Positions 17,869 through 25,227 of a stretch of DNA of 64,000 nt are shown piece by piece. Position 1 is the first letter of the stretch, and the number at the start of each line of letters is the position of its first letter. Under the pieces are notes generated by a model. It saw only the letters and a list, made by a program, of their open reading frames with translations, did no database searches and was not told the DNA's origin. The position numbers were made by a program, and so were the translations under genes. The DNA is from UBA2784 sp964494625 (GTDB taxonomy: Bacteria; Pseudomonadota; Alphaproteobacteria; Micropepsales; Micropepsaceae). The DNA is taken from positions 124,001-188,000 of the forward strand of contig CAZBRT010000001.1 of the NCBI GenBank assembly GCA_964494625.1. The letters run 5' to 3'.

Positions 17869-20001
17869 ATGACCTCTATCCACCGCTCCCTTCTGGCTGC
17901 TGCCCTCGGGCTTTTCCTGGCGGCGACCCCTTCGCTGGCGCAAGAGGGTCCACCCCTTTCGGACAGTTTTGCGACCGACAATGTTCAGGCGCGGCTGTTG
18001 CCTGCAACCACTGGCGTTGCGCCCGGCGGTTCGATCACCATCGCGCTTCGCCAGAACATCCGGCCAAAGTGGCATACTTACTGGACCTATGCGGGCGACA
18101 GCGGCGAGGCAACCGGTATTGACTGGTTCCTGCCCGAAGGCTGGCAGGCAAGCGAGCTTGAATTCCCCTACCCCGCGCGCATTCCCGTCGGCCCCCTGGT
18201 CAATTACGGTTATGAGGGTACGGTTCTTCTGCTCGCAACTTTGAGCGCGCCAGCGGACGCCGTGCCGGGCACGTCCGTGCGCCTGCGCGCCAATGCGCAT
18301 TGGCTGGTGTGCGAGGCGATCTGCATTCCCGAAGAGGCGAGCTTTGCCATTGACGTGCCCATTGTGGCGGCACCTTCACCCAACGGGCTTTTTGCGAGCG
18401 AGATTGCGGCCGCGCGCACGAAGCTGCCGCAAGCGTCGCCCTGGCCTGCCAGCTTTGCCAGCGATGGCGGCGATGTCGTCATCACACTTGCAGCACCGGA
18501 GCTGGGCCGCGCACCGCCGCGCGAGATCATTTTTTTCCAGCGTGACGGCGGCTATGTGGTCAATGCCGCGGCGCAAAAGGCAACCCACGGCGCGGACGGA
18601 ATCAGCCTTCGCATTACTGCCGGACGGCGTTTTGCGACGCCTGACAAGGCAGCGCTGGTGACGGCCATTCCCGGCCTTCTCGTCATCACCGACATTGCGG
18701 GTGCCACGCTCTCCTTCGACATCAATGCCGTGCCGGGCGTCCTGCCCGCGCATGCGGCAGCGTCGCCTGCATCCTCGGTCGCAACCAACGCCATGCCGCT
18801 CTGGCAGGTCTTTCTCTATGCACTCGTCGGCGGGCTCATTCTCAATCTGATGCCTTGCGTCTTTCCAATTTTGTCGATGAAGGCGCTGGCGCTCGCCAGG
18901 AAAGGCGCGCATGCGCCGGAACATGCCGCTGCGGGGGGCATCGCCTACACAGCCGGCGTGGTTCTCAGCTTTGTGGCAATCGCAGGTGCCCTGATCGCGC
19001 TCCGGTCCGCGGGTGACGAGCTGGGCTGGGGTTTCCAGCTGCAATCGCCGGAACTGGTCGCTGCCCTTGGCGTTCTTTTCTTCCTCATCGGGCTCAATCT
19101 GATGGGCGTCTTCGAGATCGCGGGCACGTTTCAAGGTGCGGGAGCGACGCTTTCCGCACGCAGCGGGCTTTCGGGATCATTCTTCACCGGCGTTCTGGCC
19201 GCCCTCGTGGCAACGCCGTGTACCGCCCCCTTCATGGCCGCCGCCATCGGCTTTGCCATGACGCAACCCGCCGCCATTGCGCTTGCGATCTTTGCCGCGC
19301 TGGGACTCGGCATGGCGCTGCCTTACCTTCTGCTTACGCTGTCGCCCGCTCTGGTGCGCCGCCTGCCCAAGCCGGGCGCGTGGATGGAGCGCTTCAAGCA
19401 GGTGCTTGCGTTCCCCATGTTCGGTTCGGCGGTGTGGCTCATCTGGGTCTTGTCGGTGCAGGCGGGATCCTCGGGCGTGCTGGCCGTGCTGGTCGCCTGC
19501 GTGGCGTTCGGCTTTGCGGCATGGCTGTGGGGCCTTGTGCAGCAGGGTGCGGCGCGACGGACTTTCGCCCTGCTGGCGCTGGTTGCAGCCGGGGGCGGCG
19601 TCTTTGCGATTGCCGCCATACCCGCAGGGGCGGGCGCCGGCATCAGCATGGGCGCAGACGAAAAAATTCCCTCCGAAGCGTTTTCCGAGGAACGGCTGGC
19701 CGCGCTTCGCGCCGAGGGCCGAATCGTGTTCGTCAATCTGACGGCGGCCTGGTGCATCACCTGCCTTGTGAACGAGGAAATGGCGCTTTCAAGCGATGCG
19801 ATTGCCGCACATTTCCGCAACCGCAACATCGCCTATCTCAAGGGCGACTGGACCAACCGCGATCCCGTCATCACGCGGGTACTCGCCCGGCATGGACGCG
19901 CGGGCGTGCCGCTCTATCTTGTCTATCGGCCCGGTGAACAGGAGCCGGACGTGCTGCCGCAGATCCTGACCGAATCCATCGTTCTTGATGCCCTGAAATA
20001 A
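17869..20001 (+). CDS. DsbD/ScsB-family thiol:disulfide interchange protein
   Basis: A 710-residue inner-membrane reductant conduit that moves electrons from cytoplasmic thioredoxin to periplasmic oxidised thiols. A signal peptide ends near SLAQEG. The N-terminal periplasmic domain has the Cys pair C148/C152 (WLVCEAICIPEE). The membrane core of about eight helices holds the conserved half-cysteines C330 (LMPCVFP) and C451 (ATPCTAP). The C-terminal thioredoxin-like domain has a CxxC at C629/C632 (AAWCITC). All six catalytic cysteines of the family are present. The N-terminal domain resembles ScsB more than E. coli DsbD. It is divergent from the CurA-like gene, sharing a 75-bp promoter region. 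Confidence 0.9.
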   Translation: MTSIHRSLLAAALGLFLAATPSLAQEGPPLSDSFATDNVQARLLPATTGVAPGGSITIALRQNIRPKWHTYWTYAGDSGEATGIDWFLPEGWQASELEFPYPARIPVGPLVNYGYEGTVLLLATLSAPADAVPGTSVRLRANAHWLVCEAICIPEEASFAIDVPIVAAPSPNGLFASEIAAARTKLPQASPWPASFASDGGDVVITLAAPELGRAPPREIIFFQRDGGYVVNAAAQKATHGADGISLRITAGRRFATPDKAALVTAIPGLLVITDIAGATLSFDINAVPGVLPAHAAASPASSVATNAMPLWQVFLYALVGGLILNLMPCVFPILSMKALALARKGAHAPEHAAAGGIAYTAGVVLSFVAIAGALIALRSAGDELGWGFQLQSPELVAALGVLFFLIGLNLMGVFEIAGTFQGAGATLSARSGLSGSFFTGVLAALVATPCTAPFMAAAIGFAMTQPAAIALAIFAALGLGMALPYLLLTLSPALVRRLPKPGAWMERFKQVLAFPMFGSAVWLIWVLSVQAGSSGVLAVLVACVAFGFAAWLWGLVQQGAARRTFALLALVAAGGGVFAIAAIPAGAGAGISMGADEKIPSEAFSEERLAALRAEGRIVFVNLTAAWCITCLVNEEMALSSDAIAAHFRNRNIAYLKGDWTNRDPVITRVLARHGRAGVPLYLVYRPGEQEPDVLPQILTESIVLDALK

Positions 20002-20074
20002 GGACGCGTTTCGCGACGAATTGCGGACGCGGCAATCGTCACAGGCAGCGGCGGCGTGCATTCGTGCTGCCGCC

Positions 20075-21094
20075 CTACTCCAGCTCCGCACGAACGGGAC
20101 GGGCGGCCAGGAGCTCGGCGGCTTCGCGCGGTGTGATCTTTCCCTCAAGCACCGCGACCACCGTTTCGGTCAGCGGCATGTCGATGTTGAAGCGTTTGGC
20201 CAGACGCCAGGCTTCGGGGGCCGCTTTCACGCCCTCGACCACCTGCTGGATTTCGGCCAGCGCCTCGGCCACAGACTTGCCCTGCCCCAGCAACAGTCCC
20301 ATGCGCCGGTTGCGCGACTGGTTGTCGGTGCAGGTGAGCATGAGGTCGCCCAAACCCGCCAGACCCATCAAGGTTTCGGGCCGCGCGCCGAATTTTTCGG
20401 CAAGCCTGCGGATTTCAGCAAGGCCGCGGCACACCAGCATCGCCCGCGAATTCGCACCAAAGCCCAGGCCGTCGGAAATGCCCGCCGCAATCGCAATCAC
20501 GTTTTTGACGGCGCCGCCGATTTCGACGCCCGCAATGTCGGTTGCGGTAAAGGCACGGAAGCCGCCGCCATTGAGGCGATGGGCAATCGCCTCGGCAAAG
20601 GGCGTATCGGTTGAGGCCACGGTTACGGCTGTAGGCAGGCCGCGCCCGATTTCCTTTGCAAAGGTCGGGCCCGAGATTACCCCGACCGAATAGAAACGGC
20701 CCAACTCGCCCGCGACGACTTCGTGCGACAGAAGCCCGGTGCCGGGTTCGAAGCCCTTGCAGGCACACACAATGCCCTGACCATCGACGAGAAAGGGCTT
20801 TATTGCCGTCAGGGTCTGGCGCAAGGCCGATGACGGCGTGCCGATGACAATGACAGGCGCGGCACGCACGGCAGCCCCGATGTCGCTTGTCGCCGCCATC
20901 AGTTCGGGAAAAGGGCAGTCCGGCAGATAGAAGCTGTTCTCGCGCGCTGCCTGCATGGCGTCGATGCGCGCCGCATCACGGCCCCAGAGCAGCGTGCGGG
21001 CGCCGCGCCGGGCGAACTGGATGGCCAGCGCCGTGCCAAACGAACCGGCGCCCAAGACGGTGACCGCATCGGGCGGCACGTTCAACGGATTCAT
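20075..21094 (-). CDS. gpsA: Glycerol-3-phosphate dehydrogenase [NAD(P)+]
   Basis: Cytosolic enzyme reducing dihydroxyacetone phosphate to sn-glycerol-3-phosphate for phospholipid synthesis. The 339-residue protein has the N-terminal dinucleotide motif VLGAGSFGTALA and the GpsA-specific block GPTFAKEIGRGLPTAV. It also has the catalytic Lys region (GGAVKNVIAIAAGISDGLG) and the motif TLMGLAGLGDLMLTC. It begins 9 nt after the acyl-CoA synthetase stop on the same strand, so the two lipid-related genes are probably co-transcribed. Confidence 0.95.
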   Translation of the reverse strand: MNPLNVPPDAVTVLGAGSFGTALAIQFARRGARTLLWGRDAARIDAMQAARENSFYLPDCPFPELMAATSDIGAAVRAAPVIVIGTPSSALRQTLTAIKPFLVDGQGIVCACKGFEPGTGLLSHEVVAGELGRFYSVGVISGPTFAKEIGRGLPTAVTVASTDTPFAEAIAHRLNGGGFRAFTATDIAGVEIGGAVKNVIAIAAGISDGLGFGANSRAMLVCRGLAEIRRLAEKFGARPETLMGLAGLGDLMLTCTDNQSRNRRMGLLLGQGKSVAEALAEIQQVVEGVKAAPEAWRLAKRFNIDMPLTETVVAVLEGKITPREAAELLAARPVRAELE

Positions 21095-21103
21095 CAGGGG
21101 GCC

Positions 21104-22843
21104 TTATGGTTTTGGAGCAAAGACATCCTTCAGGTCACGCTTGACGATCTTGCCGTTCGCATTGCGCGGCAATGTCTCTGGCCAGAAGACGATCCTGACC
21201 GGCACCTTGAAGCCCGCGATGCGCTGGGCAACGTGGTGGCGCAATTCATCCTCGGTCGCCTGCATGCCAGGCTTCAGGTGCACGACCGCGCCCGGCTCCT
21301 CACCCAATGTCTTGTGGGGAATGCCGATGACTGCGGCATCCATCACCGCCTTGTGGTCATAGAGGGCGTTCTCGACCTCGACGCAGTAGATGTTCTCGCC
21401 GCCGCGGATCAGCATGTCCTTGGCGCGGTCAACGATATAGACGAAGCCTTCATCGTCGATGCGGGCCAGATCGCCTGTCTTCACCCAGCCATCAATGAAG
21501 GTTTCGGCCGATGCCTGCGGCTTGTTCCAGTATCCGCGCACGACGATGGGGCCTTTCACCATCAACTCGCCGACCGTATCCGGCGGCAAAGTCTTGCCTG
21601 TGGCATCGACAATTTTTGCGTCCATCACGGCAGCAGGCACGCCGCAGCTGGTGGGCTTGCGCTCGTAATCTTCCGCCGTGTTGGAGACGGCGGTTGCAGA
21701 AGTTTCCGTCATGCCCCAGCCCTGGCCGGGCAACGCTTTTGGAAACTCCTCCTTGATGCGCTTGACCAGTTCGGGAGCCGACGGTGCGCCACCATAGGAC
21801 ACGCCTTCAACGGACGACGTGTCGAACTCCTTGAAGCGCGGATGTTCCATGATCTGCCAGGCAATCGTCGGCACGCCGCCGAAATTGGTCACACGCTCGC
21901 GGGCGATCAGTTCCAGCGCCTTCTCGGCATCGAAGCGGCGCTGCAACACCAGCCGGTGGCCGGTGATCATGGAGGGCACCATCACGGCAAAGCAGCCGGT
22001 CGCATGAAAGAACGGCACCGAGAGGAGCACGACTTTCTGCGGCAGCGAGGGATCGGGCATGGGCGGCATTTCGCCCCGCCGCAGGAAGGCGCGCACCTGT
22101 GCCGAGATCGAGTTGAAAATGTTCGAGATGAGGTTGCGGTGGGTGCCGACGGCGCCTTTCGGCTTGCCGGTCGTGCCCGACGTATAAAAAATCGTCAGAT
22201 CGTCATCGGGATCGAGCTTCACATCCGGCAAGGCGCCCGGCGGAAGGGCGCCCCATGTTCTGGGCGCGCCGATCACGCTTTCCAGCGTGGCGACGCGGGG
22301 ATCATTGATCTCTGTGGTCGCCCGGCAGACATAGACCTTGCGCAGATCCTTGCAGGCATCGAGATGTTCGCGCATGCGCTCAAAACGCTCGGCGTCCGCC
22401 ACAAGGATCGAGGCGCCCGAGTCCGTCATGCCGTATTCCAGTTCCGGCCCCGTCCACCAGGCATTGAGCGGAGTGGCGATCGCGCCGATCAGGGCCGCAG
22501 CCCAGAACGCCGCCGACCACTCGGGAATGTTGCGCATCACGATGGCGATGCGATCACCCTTCTTCACGCCTTGCGCCATCAGATGACTTGCAAGGGCCAA
22601 TGCCGCCTTGCGGTGTGCGCCATAGGTCACGCGCTCGTCGTCGAGCACGATGTAATCCTTGGTGGCGTGGAGCTGCCCTGCTTCGAACAATTCGCGCAAG
22701 GTGGGCGGTGCCGCCTTCCATGTGCGCATGGTGATGCCGAGCACGGATTTTTCTTCCATCTCGAACATCTGGCCCTTGGCCGTCATGAAGGCGGTGCAGT
22801 CGGCAATCGACAGCGCGGGGAAGGTCGGCTTTTGTGCAGTCAC
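21104..22843 (-). CDS. Long/medium-chain acyl-CoA synthetase (AMP-forming)
   Basis: A 579-residue ANL-superfamily ligase that activates a carboxylic acid via acyl-AMP. The P-loop-like motif is FYTSGTTGKPKG. Adenylation motifs include GWGMTETSATA, the hinge region GFVYIVDRAKDMLIRGGENI and the C-terminal catalytic Lys in NANGKIVKRDL. The GTG at 22843 is the chosen start (GGAAGC about 7 nt upstream); ATGs further upstream lie in a stretch that does not look like coding sequence. It is upstream of gpsA in the same operon. The natural substrate cannot be told from sequence. Confidence 0.88.
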   Translation of the reverse strand: MTAQKPTFPALSIADCTAFMTAKGQMFEMEEKSVLGITMRTWKAAPPTLRELFEAGQLHATKDYIVLDDERVTYGAHRKAALALASHLMAQGVKKGDRIAIVMRNIPEWSAAFWAAALIGAIATPLNAWWTGPELEYGMTDSGASILVADAERFERMREHLDACKDLRKVYVCRATTEINDPRVATLESVIGAPRTWGALPPGALPDVKLDPDDDLTIFYTSGTTGKPKGAVGTHRNLISNIFNSISAQVRAFLRRGEMPPMPDPSLPQKVVLLSVPFFHATGCFAVMVPSMITGHRLVLQRRFDAEKALELIARERVTNFGGVPTIAWQIMEHPRFKEFDTSSVEGVSYGGAPSAPELVKRIKEEFPKALPGQGWGMTETSATAVSNTAEDYERKPTSCGVPAAVMDAKIVDATGKTLPPDTVGELMVKGPIVVRGYWNKPQASAETFIDGWVKTGDLARIDDEGFVYIVDRAKDMLIRGGENIYCVEVENALYDHKAVMDAAVIGIPHKTLGEEPGAVVHLKPGMQATEDELRHHVAQRIAGFKVPVRIVFWPETLPRNANGKIVKRDLKDVFAPKP

Positions 22844-23132
22844 GAGGAGCGCTTCCGTGGTTAAGGCAGGGATGTGGATACCCTCATTAGACTGGCAGTG
22901 GCTTTGGTTGCAAACCCCGTTCATGTACCATTCATGGCGAAGCGCGGTTGTACCTGAATTACCATTATGAATCATGCCGTTACGGGAGAGTGGCGGCTTG
23001 ATCCCATTGTGCCGGGGCGACGTTTCCTCTATAAGGCCGGGCGGGATGCGGATGGTCTGCATTTCCATTGCGGGGGATCATGCTGCGGCGAGCCAAGGCG
23101 GCTCCGGCAGCCCATCAACTTCGGGGAGTTAC

Positions 23133-23477
23133 ATGCTCAAGTCATTCGGCCGCGCTGCGGCCACGCTTGCCTTCGCTGCTTCGGCGCTTTTCCTTGCGGG
23201 CACGGCTTCGGCCGAAAACCGCCATGTGATGGTGACGAACGGCACGTCCTACACGCTGGTCAATTTCTACGCGTCCAACGCGGGCATGCTGAGCTGGGAA
23301 GAAGACATTCTCGGCGTTGACATGCTCTATCCGGGCGAACAGGCCATGATCAACATCGATGACGGCACGGGCGCGTGCATCTTCGACTTCCGCGGCGTGT
23401 TCGAGGATGGCGACGAAGTCATCAATTACGGCATCGACGTCTGCTCGGTGACCGACTACGTCTTCTTCGAGAACTGA
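23133..23477 (+). CDS. Small secreted hypothetical protein
   Basis: A 114-residue protein with a signal peptide (MLKSFGRAAATLAFA..., cleavage near ASAEN). The mature part of about 86 residues is beta-rich and acidic (pattern NGTSYTLVNFYASN; WEEDILG; LYPGEQAMINIDDG), with two Cys (GACIFDF, DVCSVTD) able to form one disulfide. This looks like a widespread alphaproteobacterial exported family with no known function. GGGGAG at 23123-23128 serves the ATG at 23133. Monocistronic by appearance. Confidence 0.72.
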   Translation: MLKSFGRAAATLAFAASALFLAGTASAENRHVMVTNGTSYTLVNFYASNAGMLSWEEDILGVDMLYPGEQAMINIDDGTGACIFDFRGVFEDGDEVINYGIDVCSVTDYVFFEN

Positions 23478-23585
23478 GACCCATCGGGCACGGTTTTCGG
23501 GACTGACGTTTTTTTGGGTACTGACGGGGCGGCGGCGGGAGGTTATCCTTGCCGCCGCCTTTTCATGTCCGCAATGGATTCCGAG

Positions 23586-23864
23586 ATGACCGACACGCCG
23601 CAAGCTGCCCCGCAAACCGACGCGCCCGAAGCGCTGCCCGACCGGCTGTGCACCGATCCCAAGAGCCCCTTCTACAACGAGAAGCTTCTGGAGCGCGGCG
23701 TCGGCGTCCTCTTCAAGGGCGTCGAGAAAACCAATGTCCACGAATATTGCGTCAGCGAAGGCTGGGTGCGGCTGGTTGCCGGCAACGCCATGGACCGCAA
23801 GGGAAATCCCATTACCATCAGGCTTTCCGGCCCGGTCGAGGTGTTCGTGAAGCAACAGGGTTAA
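23586..23864 (+). CDS. DUF3297 family protein
   Basis: A 92-residue cytosolic protein matching DUF3297: LPDRLCTDPKSPFYNE, FKGVEKTNVHEYC, SEGWVRLVAG, DRKGNPITIRLSGPVE. The family is short, conserved and of unknown function. The start is uncertain: in-frame ATGs at 23565, 23574 and 23586 are all possible. The last is chosen because the protein then has normal family length and begins MTDTP. Confidence 0.85.
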   Translation: MTDTPQAAPQTDAPEALPDRLCTDPKSPFYNEKLLERGVGVLFKGVEKTNVHEYCVSEGWVRLVAGNAMDRKGNPITIRLSGPVEVFVKQQG

Positions 23865-23944
23865 GCAGCCGGCTCTTGAGTTGGGGGGCGTCGGGTGCTT
23901 GCATGGCCCTTGTGATCCGGGCGACCGGCTCCTTTGGGGGTGAC

Positions 23945-24958
23945 ATGCGGCTCTTGCGTATCCTGACCGCGATCGGTGCGGCGGCTTCCGCCATCCTGTT
24001 GGCTGGCGCGCCTGCACATGCAGAGCCCGCTCCTGGCGCTACCCGCCCCACGAGTGCCAGCTGGGTCATCCGCAAGGATCACTGGGACGCAAGCGACGAA
24101 GAAGGCTTTGGCCGGTTTGTTGCCGCCATCGGCGAAAGCAGTTGCGCTGATCCCGGCGCCTGTTTTGAAAGCGCCGCCAATCCCTGGCGCCACACCGATC
24201 CGCCGAACTTCTCGGTCGATGGCGATTGCGCTGATTTCATCTATCAGCTGCGCGCCTATTATTCGTGGAAGAACGGCCTGCCCTTTTCCTTCGCGATCTA
24301 CATGATGCCTTTGGGCGGGCAAAGCGCGTGGCTGGAAGACCGGCGCTTCACCAAATCCGGCAACATGGTGATCGGGCGCCTGCAGATCCAGTGGCAAAGC
24401 TCGACCGATCCGGTGCAGCTTTTCAAGTCGATCCGGCACACGGTTTCAACGGCCATGTTCCGCACCGCGCCGGAATATGACCACGGCTTCAATGCCAGCG
24501 ACTTCTATTCGCCGCGCATCGACCGCACCGGCATAAGGGCCGGAACAATCGTCTATGACATCAATGGCCACGTCTATTACGTCTACAAGGTGACGCCGGA
24601 CGGGAAAATCCACCTGCTCGATTCCAATCCGGACCGGCGCGTGACGCGCACCGTGTTCGGGCGGCATGTACCGCACAATGCGCCCTGGCTGGGTGCGGGC
24701 TTCATGAATTTCCGGCCGATCCGGCTGGTCGACTATGCCGCCGGGCCGGGCGGCACGCTGGTGGGCGGGCGCTTTGAACTTGCGCGCAACACGGAGATTG
24801 CGGATTTTTCGGCCGAGCAATTCTACGGCACGGAAGAGAACCCGGCGCGCGACTGGACAAAATCCCGCTACATCGTGGACGGCGTCGAGATGAAATATTT
24901 CGACTTTGTCGCCGCGCGTATGAAATTGCCCGAACCGGTGCGCGCCGCCGCCGACTAG
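23945..24958 (+). CDS. Secreted protein, possible papain/NlpC-like hydrolase
   Basis: A 337-residue exported protein; signal peptide MRLLRILTAIGAAASA... cleaved near AHAEP. The mature sequence has a conserved-looking DGDCADFIYQLRAYY segment, a later GHVYYVYKVTPDG segment, and LLDSNPDRR. This order of Cys, His and Asp/Asn is what a papain-like (NlpC/P60 or transglutaminase-like) active site would show, but I do not recognise the family and the assignment is inference. The ATG at 23945 has GGGGGTG upstream. The 3' end overlaps the convergent GIY-YIG gene by 4 bp. Confidence 0.65.
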   Translation: MRLLRILTAIGAAASAILLAGAPAHAEPAPGATRPTSASWVIRKDHWDASDEEGFGRFVAAIGESSCADPGACFESAANPWRHTDPPNFSVDGDCADFIYQLRAYYSWKNGLPFSFAIYMMPLGGQSAWLEDRRFTKSGNMVIGRLQIQWQSSTDPVQLFKSIRHTVSTAMFRTAPEYDHGFNASDFYSPRIDRTGIRAGTIVYDINGHVYYVYKVTPDGKIHLLDSNPDRRVTRTVFGRHVPHNAPWLGAGFMNFRPIRLVDYAAGPGGTLVGGRFELARNTEIADFSAEQFYGTEENPARDWTKSRYIVDGVEMKYFDFVAARMKLPEPVRAAAD

Positions 24959-25227
24959 CCGGCCAGAAACCAGTTGGCCAGAAATTTGGCAAGCAATTGC
25001 TTCCTCAATTTACGGTCGCGCTTCAGGTGCCATTCCCGGCGCATGGCGAGATTGCGGGTGCGGAATTTTTCCGTGTGCACGACCTGCCATTGCCGCCCGC
25101 GGGTTGAACGCGCGCCGCGCCCGGCATTATGGGCCGCCAGCCGCGCGTCGATATCCAGCGTCCAGCCCACATAGGTGCGCGGTCCGCCTTTGCCCGAAGA
25201 CGCCAGCACATAAACAAAGGCCGGCAC
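24955..25227 (-). CDS. GIY-YIG domain protein (UPF0213-like)
   Basis: A 90-residue single-domain GIY-YIG nuclease-fold protein. It has the two strands FVYVLAS and TYVGWT, a conserved Arg in DIDARLAAHN, the GRGARSTRGR block, and a Glu in RREWHLKR typical of small UPF0213/YhbQ-like proteins. Probably a stand-alone nucleic-acid processing protein; biochemical role unknown. It starts right after the stop of the ATP-grasp/M32 gene (25228) on the same strand, so they may be co-transcribed. Confidence 0.85.
   Translation of the reverse strand: MPAFVYVLASSGKGGPRTYVGWTLDIDARLAAHNAGRGARSTRGRQWQVVHTEKFRTRNLAMRREWHLKRDRKLRKQLLAKFLANWFLAG

Noticed and set aside
21233..22864. Long plus-strand open frame opposite the acyl-CoA synthetase
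   Set aside because: Antisense shadow; the synthetase motifs are unambiguous.
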